Of a stretch of DNA of 64,000 bases, positions 35,701 to 47,902 are shown piece by piece; position 1 is the first letter of the stretch; each line of letters starts with the position of its first letter. Below the pieces are notes generated by a model. It was not told the DNA's origin. It searched no databases and saw nothing but the letters and a program-made list of their open reading frames with translations. Position numbers and translations under genes: made by a program. The stretch is from Todiramphus chloris collaris (lineage: Eukaryota; Chordata; Aves; Coraciiformes; Alcedinidae): NCBI GenBank assembly GCA_025345505.1, contig JANVCC010000011.1, positions 8,633,098 to 8,697,097 of the forward strand. The letters run 5' to 3'.

Positions 35701-36059
35701 TAAAATACAGCCATCAGTCACACAGTTGTGTCTCTCAAAAACAGATAAACAGCATTGTTCAAAAATTAGCCAGTGTCAGAAAGTTTGCAGCCTTCTGTAT
35801 CAATAGCATTCTGGAAGAAGTCCAGACCTGTCAACACCGGAACATGTAATATGATTTAATAACTATGATAAAAAAGTTTGGGTCCAGCCCATCCTTAATG
35901 AAAATGGAAAACTGTTGGTGTTTCCACACAGAATATAACAAGTTCACTTTGCATGTGATTTTATCCTGAAAACATGAATTGTTATTGTGAAATCCATTAG
36001 CAAATGTTTGCTATAAAGACAGAACTTTGTTAAAATTTTTTACTGTGCATTCACTAAAA

Positions 36060-36695
36060 GTTTCTGAACCATGGTCCTGCTTGGCTAACCTGATCTCCTT
36101 CTATGACAAGGTCACACACTTAGTGGATAAGGGAAAGGCTGTGGATGTTGTCTGCTTAGACTTTAGTCAAGCCTTGGACACCATTTCCCACAGCATGCTC
36201 CTGGAGAAACTGGCTGCTTGAGGCTTGCACAGGCATACTCTTTGCTGGCTAAAAAACTGGCTGGATGGTGGATCCCAGACAGTGGTGGTAAAGGGATCCA
36301 AATGGCAGCCAAATCCAAGTGGCAGCCGGTCACCAGTGGTGCTCCCTAGGGCTCAGTATTGAAGCCAGTTCTCTTTAATCGCCTTACCAATGATTTCAAT
36401 GAGGGGATTGAGGGCAACTTCATTAAGTTTGCAGACAACACCAAGTTAGGCTGGTGCGGTGATCTGCTTGAAAGTAGGGAGGGTCTACAGAGTGTTCTGA
36501 CTAGTCTGGATCAATGGGCTGAGGCCAGCTGTATGAGGTTCAACAGGGCCAAGTGCTGGGTCCTGCACTTGGGTGACAGCAACCCCAGGCAAAGCTACAG
36601 GCTTGGAGAATAGTGTCTGGAAAGCTGCCTGGCAGAAAAGGACCTGGGGGTGGTGGTTAACAGCCAGCACATATCAAGTGTGTGGGTGGTGTATG
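36060..36695 (+). mobile_element. CR1 LINE internal fragment (reverse-transcriptase region)
   Basis: This copy lacks both ends. It starts within ORF2 and stops near 36695, before the 3' untranslated region. That is unlike the usual 5'-truncated CR1, so the 3' part was lost later or another event removed it. A 15-17-base local duplication (ATCCAAATGGCAGCC then AAATCCAAGTGGCAGCC) near 36296-36328 adds to the decay. Confidence 0.93.
36066..36690 (+). pseudogene. Decayed CR1 reverse-transcriptase domain
   Basis: Translated pieces show the reverse-transcriptase palm in order. SFYDKVTHLVDKGKAVDVV and CLDFSQALDTISHSMLLEKL cover the motif A region, with the first catalytic Asp in LDFS. A stop follows in place of a His-Gly-type pair. 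Next come WLKNWLDGGSQTVVVKG, GSVLKPVLFN (the conserved Gly-Pro turn changed to Lys-Pro) and the YADD-equivalent box as FADN. In FADN the second catalytic aspartate is now asparagine. WAEASCMRFNRAKCWVLHLG follows. Several stops and frameshifts interrupt it, so it is inactive. It once copied CR1 RNA into DNA. Confidence 0.92.
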
Positions 36696-38825
36696 TTCAA
36701 TGCAGATGATATTCTTGAAGAATATGCCTATCACACACCTACATTTTCATTCAGGATTCATGAACTGTTGCCATGGTGTGAGCTAGGTGAATTGTCCTGG
36801 GGGAAATAGATATTCTTGAAACAATACTCATTCTTTTACTATTCTCAAATCCTTGAAACAAAGCACAAGAATCTTTAAACTCTTCTGTGTGTTGGGAAGC
36901 TGAGTGTTGGCAAAAGAATGTACTCTTTTGACATCAGTTCTCAGGTTCCATCTGAAAATTCAACCATTTTACCTGAAAATTTCTCCACGAACTTCAACAT
37001 CATGAAAAATTCCATTTCAGCTGGGAAATACTAAGTCACAATCCCACGTATGTATTCTCCTAAACTATGTAATCAAAAGCTTGCTTTCCCTTATGTCTTC
37101 CTTATTCAAAATCTAGTAATTGCCTAGTATGCCTAAACTGTGCCTCTTTAGTCAAATAATATGCCATGCTTGGGACATGTTCTTTCCACAGCTTAAAAAT
37201 TCATGCCCTACATTGGAGAAAAATCATAGTTTCCTCCTGTAGAGCTGGCAATTATTTCGGGAGCTTGTAGGTGAACATAGCACCATCCACAATATCTAGT
37301 CTGCAGAGAATCAAGACAACAATCAAGGCCCCACAGACATCAAAATAAGCTACCAAAGCATTCAGCACTGTACCACTTACAACAGCATAGAAGTATTAGC
37401 AATAGTTTATCAGAACAGCTGTGTATTTCTGTAATTAATTAATTAAACCCAAGTAAAGTGTTTTATGTGAATTAGTATCTTGTATCTGATCAAATGTCAG
37501 GTCTGGTGCCTTTTAGTTAACAGGAAATAAATTAATGGACTTATATTTCAAAATCACTTGTGATGAGACATTTCATAAAAAGTTGGATAAGAATTGCTAT
37601 TTCTAATATTGATTCAGCATCCTTTAGAAGGTGCAGGTATGTGGTAGTGATACAAAATGAAGATAGATACATCCTATATTCCTAGAAAGCTTGATCACTG
37701 TATAACACTTGGAGAAATACCTCATTATATTAAGATTTTTGCCTCTTTCACACACGCTTCTAAATATGAGACATGTTTGAATGTGTGTCTAAAGAGAGTA
37801 ATTTCAAAGTTTCCAAAGGAATATTAAGTTGACTGTATATGTCATAACTTTCTAGGAGATAGTATTATATGGCATTTCTCACACTCCTAGCAAAGACACC
37901 AGGAGTGAAACATACCTGAAGAGCACAAACTTAAAATTATGTATAAATGTCTGCTGCACAGAAGTCAAAGATTGCGGCCAGCTTTTGTGCAAGGTAGAAG
38001 GTGTAGGAAGTAGGTACCTTGTATCCATATTAAAGAAAGATCATTCTACACAAAATCAAAATAGCTTAACTGGAAGGGCAGGCAGGGTTAAGAGAATGAA
38101 TTCAATACTGGAATTACAATATTTCAAAGCTCTGAACCCCCCATCTTTACAAATAAAATCACTGACTTTTTTTCTTGCATTTCATCTCATTGTCTTATTG
38201 CACATGTTTGCATTTCTGTGTGTCTGGTACGTGGCAACATTTTGCGTTGAGACAGCTGGAACTTCAATGAAAATGTACCCTTGACTTGCTGATGAAAATA
38301 GAAATGTTCTGAAGCAAGTTTTGGAGGGAGAAATCATATTTTTCCTGAGACTAATAGAGATACTTGGGGAAAAGATGCTTCCTTTTGGCCACACCAGCCT
38401 TTCTTCCACCCTGAAAGAGCAAGTACCTTCAAGGTTTGGTACAAGTTTAACTTGTATAAGAAGGTGGCTGGTAACTGCAGAGCTGGAGAGGAATGCTAGC
38501 AAAAAAAAAAAGGATTATGTGGTCCTTAGCCACAGCAATACACCTTAATTGCTCAAATTATCCATACTGGAGAATACATGGTGCAATTGTTCTTCTCTGG
38601 TATACATACTAGAATTTTCTCTATGTGGACATCAAGGTGCCTCAAGAGGGAAGCCCAAGTGTAGTCCCTCAGCTCACAGGAACGTAGGGCTTTTACGTGG
38701 ATCTGGGATGCCTGCAGAACAACCAACTGTGAAATATTGCTGGACCACATAGAGGTGGTCATTGATGCAGCTGGAGACAGGTTTTTCTTACCTCTCAAAT
38801 ATGTGAATTTGAACTAGAGTAGAAC

Positions 38826-38912
38826 TGATCAGAATTAAAATTATAAAATGTGTCATGAGTTAGAATTGAGCAGAATTAAAATTATAAAATAAGTATGTGT
38901 CGTGAGTTCAAA
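38826..38912. repeat. Imperfect tandem duplication (41 and 46 bp)
   Basis: TGATCAGAATTAAAATTATA at 38826 recurs as TGAGCAGAATTAAAATTATA at 38867. Both continue into TGTGTC(A/G)TGAGTT. The second copy has a small insertion (AAGTA). Confidence 0.85.
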
Positions 38913-40711
38913 ACTTTTACTGTCAGGCAGAGTTTATAATTTAAATTCCCAGGCCTGCAATCTTAAGGTATTTTTAAGTCTCCCTTTCTGTGTCAATCCT
39001 TTTTTTTTTCTTGCTTCATCTTTCCATTCTTCACCTCTTTTCCCTTCAAATTACAGAGAGAACTGTGGACTGTTCTGTTTCTTGAGTTTTTTACTTCGTT
39101 AAGAATGTTATTGTTGCTTCCAATCAGACAATTTCAATCTCCCTCATACTTTTGCTTCAGCAAAAGGCCAATAATTGCAATAGCATCTCTCTCTATTTCT
39201 TCCAGACCACACCACGTGTGACAACAAGGGGTGCGGTTCCATTAGCCTCTGCTAGAGATCTTAGCACATGCCCTGCAGCAAGCCTGGAAATGATTCTTCA
39301 AACTCTTATAATTTGTACTTTAAATGTTATTTAAATGTTGTTGAGGGGTTTCTTCACCCTGAAGCCAAGTGATGCACACCCTTTTCAGTCAGTAGCGTGT
39401 GCTTGCCAACTTTAAGAATTATCCTACTTCTGTCTTAGCCATGTTCTGATTAGATTTATTTTGTTTTGAAGCGTGGATTGTTGTTCCTTGTTTTTGTTTT
39501 TTTTTTAAGAGGCTATGTTTGGGTGTTCCTTGCTGCCATCAAAGCCAGAGCAGCCAAAGTGACTTGTTCAAACTTCTAAATGGAAAAGCACAGCACATTT
39601 TTTTTGTGTGTGTTAAGTCCCTCCTGTTAGTTTAGGTCTAAAAGAGGAGATCAGAGGCTTGTTACAGTGTAATTCAGATGTCACCAACCTGTTGCAAGCA
39701 GCTCAAATGCAGACCACAGGTTACACCTACATCACTTTATTGTGTTAGTACTGTGTTATCCAGATCTCCACCTCCAAGAGAAAACCATCAGAGGCTGTGG
39801 GATGGTATCCTGGGTCTTCCATCCATGCCCCTGTGGCATACTATCCGCAGCACTAACTCATGCTGGGTCGTTGCCATTCACAGGAGCGATGGGCAACTTC
39901 TGCTTGTGACTCATGCCCAAAGACTACTTTTCCCTTGAGTTTCTGTGATGTGATAGTTCTTGGCCATGTGAGGATTTCTGATGTACAGCTAAGGAGAGTC
40001 ACCTGCTTCTGATGAGTTTCAGCTCTTCCATCACCTACTCTCATCTGCAACATCAGAGGAGCACTCTGATCATCTCTGGAGATCTACTTTGCACATGTTA
40101 ACAACTTCTGTCCAGTTTATTTTCTTAGAGCATAAATAAAGAAAAAACCCAAACAATAAAATTAATAGAAGGGTGGGTGTGAACATATAACTCCAGAAAA
40201 CCCCAGTTAAATGCCCTGCTGTTAATAGGCTTTGAATCCCATGGGACTGAAACATGAACAGCCAAATTATTTTGCAGAGTGGAGCTTTAATGAAAGGTTA
40301 GTACTGCAATGGCTTTAAGTGGGTGTAGGGGAAAAACTAAGAGTTCTGGAAAATAAGAGTGACATGGTTCCAAGTTGTTTGTGCCACCATTTTATTTCGC
40401 CCAAGGAATTCTCCCTTTGGCTAGTAAAAGCAGCTGTTGAAAAAAAAATACTAGCAGAGCTGCAAGGAACAATGACCTAGAGACTTTTGGCACAGGAGAA
40501 AACAGACACCATTCTGGGGGGTGTTTCCTGCTTCATTTTATAGAGATCACCACTATGAAAATTATGCTTGTTGATACTTGTATAGGGTAGCAGTTCTGCT
40601 GAGGGAATAGCCTGTCTTCTGTTATTTGTGGTATGTTTTCCAGTGAGATAATACAAGGAACTAAAGGGAGAGTGATAAAGCAAGGAAAGATATAATTCCC
40701 ATGCATTGGGG

Positions 40712-40770
40712 GAAAATACAAACCAAACCAAACCAAACAAAAAAACCCAACAACCAAACCAACAAACAAA
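40712..40770. repeat. A/C-rich tract
   Basis: CCAAA units (AACCAAACCAAACC) joined to CAAC and ACAAAC units. Same class as the other A/C tracts. Confidence 0.88.
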
Positions 40771-41889
40771 TTTTTACTACATAAGGAAGGAGGAAAAACA
40801 AACCCCAAAACCCCATGTTCTCACCATAACAGATAGCGCTTTATGTTGAATGTTATCAAAATGGGGTATAAATTTTAAAAAGAAACTCCAAACAACTTTT
40901 AGTAATGGCAAAATCAGATGTATCGTCCATAGATATAGCTAGTATTTTACTTCTCCATCATAGGCAGCATTATATTTCCATTTGGATCTTCTGAATATAT
41001 GGATGAATGAGAATAGAGATTCATAACATATCTAGTACTGATTCTTTTCAGCCTATTCCAGACATTTGTAGATGTGAAACTCGGATACTCTAAAGCTACA
41101 TTAAAGGTTTATGGAGCAGAAATAACAGAGAGGCTAAGAGGGCTTTCCTTCCTGGTAACCCAGATATTAAAATGGAATGGTTTAGACAGTTTGTATGTGG
41201 AACGTGCCCACCACCACAGACCAATATACACTAACAGGGTCAAAAAACACTGACAAGAAATTTCTGCTGGTGTTCCAGAGAAGAGAGCTTCTGAAATATT
41301 GGGGAAGTATTCTTTTCAACAAACACAGCAAGGTAGGAACACCACCCACATACTTTTCAGTGTGTTTCACGTAAGCTGTGATGTCCCCTTATGACCAAGT
41401 AAGATAGAACAGCAGGTGCTCGTCACTATTAATGTCCTATACAAAGGACATCTTCTGAAGACCCCTGTCTAGGGTCCACTTCAGAAGCAATGCAGACTGT
41501 ATTTTCCCATGTTTTATAGAGCTCTGCAATATTACACTGTGATAACTAAAGCAAAATGAACTTTATGTTTAGTGGTACAAAACCAATTTTAATGTTTTTG
41601 AAAACATTCCACAAAGAGTTTTGCTGTAACTTATGATGGTAGTGATGTGTGACATGTATCTTGCCTTGTTAGGATGGAGCTGACGGATGGCTTTGCCATT
41701 CTTCTCACATATACAGCCCTAAAACAGGGACACTCATGCCATACTTCACGCATAAACACTGCTTAGTGCCTCCAGTGCCTTTCTGATAACTGGAGATAAT
41801 TAATAAGGTATAATGACACAGACATACACTGTCCTGCAGCAAGTTTTAAGAAAATAAACTAAGCATTGTTAACATTGAGTCATTTACAG

Positions 41890-42065
41890 TAATAAACCAT
41901 AAAATAATACAGTCTAGAGAAGAAAGAGACCTATTAAGTAATGCACTCCTTCTCCTGCCAAGGCAGGCTTCTTTTCTGCCATACATTATTAGCTGCTTTG
42001 TCCAGCCTAAATTATTCAAACAAATTGATTTGCAGTATTTCCTTTGGGATACTACTCTACAATTC
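41890..42065 (-). mobile_element. Ancient CR1 LINE 3' end, minus strand
   Basis: On the minus strand, TTTAGGCTGGACAAAGCAGC, CCTTGGCAGGAGAAGGAG, AATAGGTCTCTTTCTTCTC and AGACTGTATTATTTTATGG follow the order of an old CR1 tail (GGCTGGACAAAGC, then GGCAGGAG, then AGGTCTCTTCC, then the TCTATGG end). Divergence is clearly higher than in the other copies, so it is an early insertion. Confidence 0.7.
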
Positions 42066-42552
42066 AATTCAGATGTGTATTTATTTATTCCTCGGTCTTT
42101 AAATAAAATCTTCTTTGCTTACCTTCACTCCTTTCCAAACTGCCAAACTACTTTCCAAATTTTATATTTTATTTTATGTGATGTTATTTTATTTTATTAT
42201 TTCTCTTGGAGCTGGGAGGTAAAATGGGGGATGGAGAACACTTTGGATGAAACAAAGACACAAAGTTCTCCTGAGAAAGTAACTAAAAGGAATATGTTTT
42301 CTTTGGGGTATTTTGTTTGGTTTTTTCCTTTTCTAATCTCACAGCATATCTTTACACACCTCACAAAACAAAGCCAAATAGAATAGCAGCCTTTATACGC
42401 CATCAAATTACTTCTCATCCTGCTGGTAACCACCCTGTGATGTTAAGCATCCCAAGTGGGGTGGGGGGACACAGGCTGGGGGTCATGCCCTGGACAAGGA
42501 CAAGGCTGGAAAGCAGGGAGGGAGACAGGGAGGGATGGCTGCCCAACACCCT
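42066..42552. other. Non-coding DNA
   Basis: A TTTTA-rich simple patch (42155-42200) followed by a G-rich run (42454-42490, GGGGTGGGGGG). No gene recognised. Confidence 0.5.
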
Positions 42553-43270
42553 GTGGAGAGCCTGCGGGCTGCCCTCGGCGGCAGCAGCTTTCTGCGGAGC
42601 TGCCCACGCGGTGGTACAGGCTGGGTGCAAACACAGCAGGGGTTTCTAAACCTCCGGGCTGCTCAGAAGGATAAGGCCAGTTCAGGAAAGCCCAACACGC
42701 TTCGCAACCTCGCCGGGTCCTGCGCAACGCTGGGCGGGCTGTCGCAAGGGTAACGCTGAGCACTAAATGTGCAGGGCAGTAGAGAACACAGGTAAATGAT
42801 TACGAGGAATGATTGAAAGCCATGCAAGTGCCATAAAAGGACAAATAGTGATGAAAGGAAGTCTTTATCCCAGTTGTTCAGCTGTGCCTTGTCAAGCGAT
42901 TCAGCAAGCTCGTCCCCTGCCCTACGCTCCGGTACATTTTACAAGAAGTTTTCGGGTAATGGGAGTTTAAAAATTAACCGGTGCACTGTGTGCTGTACAC
43001 TCACCAGCCAGGGCCCTTTGAAGTGGGTAGAAAAATCCCCACCAATTTCAAAGGGCTCTGAAGCGGGCCCTGGGCACACGGAGAAAGTAGGTAATTTTAC
43101 TCTCAGACAAAAGACAGCGTGCAAGCGAGCGGCATGGCGGCTGGGGTGGCGAAGGGCCTCACTCCCACCGCCCCACCAGTGGGAAGGGCTGCCAGGGAGG
43201 TGGTGGGTGGCAAAGCCAGACTGCAGCCTCTGGGTGAAAAACGGCAGCCAGCCAGAATGGCGCCCGTGCT
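42553..43270. promoter_or_regulatory. Isolated CpG-rich patch (orphan CpG island candidate)
   Basis: Between 42553 and 42755 I count about 16 CpG in ~200 bases. CpGs continue around 42890-42975 and 43060-43270 (for example GCGAGCGGCATGGCGGC near 43122-43138). The DNA on both sides is CpG-poor. A good plus-strand splice donor CAG|GTAAAT follows at 42791. This could be a promoter for a non-coding RNA, an enhancer of the orphan-island type, or a distal alternative promoter. I recognise no exon and no transposon in it. A perfect-stem hairpin lies inside at 43009-43060. Confidence 0.5.
43009..43060 (+). ncRNA. Pre-miRNA-like hairpin candidate
   Basis: The 5' arm CAGGGCCCTTTGAAGTGGG pairs over 19 positions (one G-U) with the 3' side CCCAC...TTCAAAGGGCTCTG. 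The loop has ten bases (TAGAAAAATC), and a four-base bulge (CAAT) lies on the 3' side. Stem length is at the lower edge for a miRNA precursor. It may instead be an unprocessed structure, a transposon end or a transcription-factor array. It matches no miRNA that I know. Confidence 0.3.
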
Positions 43271-43503
43271 GCAGCCATGCCTCTGGCAGGTGCCTACCTC
43301 TTCTTAGCTAGATTAAGGCAATGAATTAGGACATGGCAAAAAAATAATCTTGCTCCTGAGTGTCTAGAGGGTACTGGGGAGGACGAAGGTGGTTTCCCAG
43401 TCAGCACTGAGGCACAGGCACATCTAGCTCTCATCTAACGTGGCTGTCAGCGCATCCTGTCCTGCTGGCAAACTAGGTCCTGCCTTGCTCAGAAGCTCCT
43501 GCT

Positions 43504-43529
43504 GGGGACAAGCTGGGAGGGCGGGGGGG
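43504..43529 (+). other. G-quadruplex motif
   Basis: GGGG-ACAAGCT-GGG-A-GGG-C-GGGGGGG fits the G3+N1-7 rule with four G runs, loops of 7, 1 and 1. Short loops predict a stable three-layer quadruplex. It lies 240 bases right of the CpG-rich patch. Confidence 0.75.
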
Positions 43530-44599
43530 CTCCCAATTGCTGAGATACCCCAGCCTCCACTACATGACTCCTGGGGAGCAGGGCAGCAAGGGCTTCTTCC
43601 ACCCTGGCCTGTCTGGGTCTTCCTTCCCACATTCTTGTGTTTCTGCCCCAGTCCCATGGCCTTGGGGCAGCCTCACTCCAGCTTGGTGGCACCGCTGAGA
43701 CCCACAGCACCATCTCTGAGGTGTTGGTAAAGGACTAACCAAGGTCAGGGAGTAATACCGGAGCATCAACTTAGGAATATCATATTGGGACTCCATCTTC
43801 AAAGAGGATTCCTTGTGGTCTTTTCCCCTTGCATGACAATATGGTGCCTTCAGAGTAGAGGCACACCCATCTTGAGACTGAAAGCTCTTTATAAGCTCTC
43901 TTCTTGTGTTAGAATAGAATTTTTTCCTCCTTAGAATACATTTAGAAGAAAAAATGTATAAAATAACAGCATATTAAAAATAATAATTAGTTTTTTGAAG
44001 TGTGAAGTATTTTGCCAAATATCTTCAAAATATTGGTCTGCATTACAAGTTTCCAGTTTGTAAGTAACCACAGATGTTTCCAAGGAACTCATTAATTTTT
44101 CCAATCTTTGTGAATGTGTTTGAGCACATTAATCAAAGAGGTGTGTTTATTCAAACAGTATCTTCTTCTTTTAATCATATGACCTCTATTTAGTATTATC
44201 CATCTGAATCTACGCAATTTGGTGTGAGATTCCAAAGGACAGCCACCATTTCTGGAATGCCACAGGAACAGCTGCATTTAAGCAACCCAGTTTGGGATTC
44301 AGGCAAGTAAAATTCTCCTGAACAAGGCTTTGCCCACTCCAGCACCTGAGCTGAACACTAATAAGCACGTCGGGCTGTAGAACTATAGTCATTACTTGCT
44401 TCCTTGACAACACTGTTTTAACTCTATGTGAAAAACACGCAGAATAGTATGAACTTGTGGAAAAAATTATTTAGCAAACTAAGAATGGGACTGGAAATAA
44501 GAACTACATAGGAAGCCCACACATGGCATATAAAAATTTCCATTATTAACAAATACATTCAAAGTAGTCCTTTAGAAATAGTTTAAGAATAGCTGACCC

Positions 44600-44665
44600 T
44601 TTTCTGGGAGAGGAAGATGGACCACAGAGATGTCTTCTAGCCTTTGTGTCTCTATGGGGCACAGA
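44600..44665 (+). mobile_element. Possible old CR1 3' remnant
   Basis: TGGGAGAGGAAGATGGACCA, AGAGATGTCTTCTAGCC and TGTGTCTCTATGG line up in order with the last ~60 bases of a CR1. The match is short and degraded, so it could be chance. Confidence 0.4.
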
Positions 44666-47451
44666 AGCTGGCAGCAGAACAATGTTAAATTGAGGGAGAG
44701 TTCAGTGGTTGATGGGTTAAGACCCATCCAAAACCAGCAGAATATTTTGCGAAAGCTGATTATTACTACTTGCTCACTAAACTTACCTACTCTCATATGT
44801 TTTATTCTATTCAAATATATTTAGTCATTTCATTATATGAATTACATTAGATGAATAACATGACATATATTCCTGGATTGGTGAGTGACTCTATATTGCT
44901 GACAGGCTATCCATAACTTGTTTTGTGTTTTAAATGTGTAAAGTAGGCACTCTTTAGATGATATAAAAGACTTTTTCAGCTACCAGTTGAAAAAAAGTTT
45001 CGATTTGAGGTACTATATTTAAAAAAAAGAGAACTTTTGCTTCACAAAAAGTCAAAATGTTAATGAGTTTGTCCTTTATAGTTGCATAAATATTTACAGT
45101 TGTTGCCATTAAAGCAAAGACTTACCTCAGACCCTTATGACTCTGTGTGGCACCTTTATAGTAGCTTCATTTATTTCCTGTGCTATATGAATGTGAGAAG
45201 TAGTCACTTATTGTTGATGGTGGTCTGTACTTAAGTTAGACTACCAGTTGAAGCAAAATGTTTTAATTGTTGTTGTGCATTATATTAATATTAGGACTAT
45301 GAAAACCAAAAGTACAATTTGTTTTGGATGTGATATCTAATTCTTCGATCTAAGAATTTTCTTAGACTCCTTCTTATGGATACACTGCTCTAGCCAGATG
45401 GACCAACATGCAGACTTCGGCCAGCTGATGTGTAATATGGAGGCGACCTGCACTCTCCTTGACATCTTTGTTGGGAGTGAAAAGTGAGGAAAACCACTGC
45501 TTACTCTTGATTAGAGTATACCACAATGCTGAGTTAACACCTTGTTCCTTGCACAGACAGTGCTTTTTTTTGTGAAGTGACATTTAATATAATCATTACA
45601 AAATCCATCTCTGAGACTGAGGGAGGTGAAGGTTTACAAATGACTTGGCCCTTTATTTCATGGTATCACTGCTCATCACTACACACTCTTTGGGACTGAA
45701 GGGTAATGTCTGTGCTGTACCATATAGTATGGAGCAAAAACCTCCAAAAGAGCTACCAGTAGTTCTAACATAATCATGTGGCATCATGTGCTCCACAAAG
45801 CTCTGTAGCTTGCAATACTGCCCCTGAGCTAAATTAGCTCTATTTCTTGGCACATCTAATTAATCTAAGGAGAGTCCTGCTTAGGGCTCTGCAATACTGC
45901 CTTTGGTCCTACAGTTGACGGTGTTGCTGCTAGCCTGAGGATGTCCAACGGCCCTGCTCTATTACAAAGCTTCTATGGACCTGTATGTGGATGTTTTCAA
46001 ATGTTGAGAATATTTCAACCCAGAGCCAGTTAGACTTAGCCATCGGGATGGAAGGTGGAGTTTGGAGGCTCCCCACAAGCCAGGGGCAGTCACAGACTGG
46101 GATACAAAATGAAGTCAGATATTTGTCATGTTATAACCAGTCACAAAAGAAATAATGTTTTTTTCTGGAAATGGATTTCTTTTCACCTGGTCAAATACCT
46201 TTGCAGAGAGTGAAATGACTAACTCACAGGTATTGGTCAATCCTTCCCTCCCCCAGCATTCCACTGACACCAAGGGACTTTATGTCAGGGTGATGGGACA
46301 ATGGGAACTGCTGTCTGAGCAGGAGCGCCTGGTCACCAGATGGGAACTGAGTTCCACCTTCAGACTAACACATTTCTTTCCCTTTCATTAGCCCTCCTGT
46401 GTGGGGCAGCTGTCCCAGAGCATCCAGAAGAAATGATCTAGTCAAGACAAACCCAGGCCAGTGGCTTCCTTTGTGTACTCCAAAGACAATATGCTAAATT
46501 ACACATATATAAGTATACAGTTAAAGAAAATATACATACTTTGTCCCTGGAAGATATATACAAATATTTTTAAATAGAAAACGTGAGCTCATCGGTCCCA
46601 CTACAGAAAAAGGATTTTCAGTAACACGAAAGTTTCCAATCAAGTATAATTCTAGCCTCTTTTGTTTATTAAATAGCATGTTCAGTGATTTTACAGGGAT
46701 GATTTATGTTCTAAAATATCTTGCTCTCCTTTAGCCTCCATTGTAGTTAAATTGGAGACATCAGATATTGCTATAGTAACAGTTTGCTTTTAGAAAAACA
46801 GAATTTGTCAGGGAATATTTCACTTCCCTACAGAATTAAGGAGTCGGTAAAGACTAGACCAGAAACATCTGAAATCACAGGCTAGGGAATACAGAAGCAT
46901 GATGTACTACAAACTTCTTATTCCACAGTGTTGCCAACTTTCACAACTATTTAATATCTGAAAGCTCCAACACTTGGCATCCTTTTATTAGATTTTAATT
47001 TTTTTTATTATTTTGTTTTTAATTTTAAAATAAAATCAGAAAGCAGTTTGAAGACAAGATAAATAATTGTTCTTTTGTAATGGAATTGGCCATTTCTAGG
47101 GAAATATTTGCCTAATTAGACTACCTGAACAAGCAGCTTGGAAGTACTAGTATGCAACGATGACTACCAAATAAAGGACACATAGAATGCAAATGTGTTT
47201 GAGAAACTGAGGGCCTCACTAAAGTTCATAGGTGATATGAGAAAAACTGTAATCATGAATTCCAGTGGTTTATACAAGAACACACAACTTGAAACATAAT
47301 TCATGCATAGAAAAAGTTTTACATTTTCCTTATGAAAGGCTAATGGGTGTCATGCATATAAAATGCATGCCACAGAGCTGAATACCACAGCCTCATGAAC
47401 CTTTCTTCCCCAACAAATAAACAGGCTGTCTCTGTATCCCGTAGTGACAGG

Positions 47452-47476
47452 TATATATAAATATATATATATTTAT
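47452..47476. repeat. (TA)n microsatellite
   Basis: TATATATAAATATATATATA and flanking bases. One AA interruption. Confidence 0.9.
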
Positions 47477-47880
47477 TACAAATGTCTGTAAACTGAGCAC
47501 AGTGTTAGTGTTAGAAAACTGGAACTTATAGAAACACCTTTCAGGGCATTGATAAACACAGAATACAGCACATTTTGGAGCTTGATTATATGACACCTGG
47601 CAATCAGTTTTAAAAAGCCAGCAATGGAAAAAACCTTGCCCAAGGAAATGTAGCCTGTGAGCTCCAGAGCTACTGCTGGGCGTGAGACACAGCAGCAAGT
47701 AACACAGCATATCAGCAGAACAAGAACCTAGCACATCTTCACAGATCCCTGTCAGACAGAGAAGAAACAGTCAGGGCTAGCTGGAATCCTGTTTAAAAAC
47801 ACCACGGTAGTGGTGAGTCATTGCTGCAGTATTAAAACATTCACAACTATATTTTAGGAAAAAAGCATAGCTAAGAACTA

Positions 47881-47902
47881 TGTGTGTATATATATATATA
47901 TA
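47881..47902. repeat. (TG)n(TA)n microsatellite
   Basis: Three TG units pass directly into eight TA units, ending in TTTATCC. Confidence 0.9.

Larger units (their letters stand above)
27268..36059. other. Long repeat-poor non-coding segment (~8.8 kb)
   Basis: No gene or CR1 found in this, the longest transposon-poor stretch between clear elements. 28200-29150 and 30480-31100 are AT-rich unique DNA with homeobox-like cores and could be regulatory. Other landmarks are a CTCF-like motif at 30887-30901, a 13-bp tandem GAGAAGTTGAGCT at 31403-31428, a ~60-bp degenerate tandem array at 32142-32310, and an inverted repeat at 32679-32702 with a third copy at 32714. Confidence 0.5.
36696..41889. other. 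Non-coding DNA with a duplicated 41/46-bp unit and A/C tract
   Basis: No gene recognised. Holds the tandem unit at 38826-38912, T runs near 39001 and 39505, and the A/C tract at 40712-40770. 37433-37447 is a TAAT/ATTA palindromic run. Confidence 0.5.

Noticed and set aside
42874-43311. A 145-codon open frame in the orphan CpG-rich patch
   Set aside because: Low stop density from GC content. It crosses the hairpin, has no family resemblance and no supporting splice pattern.
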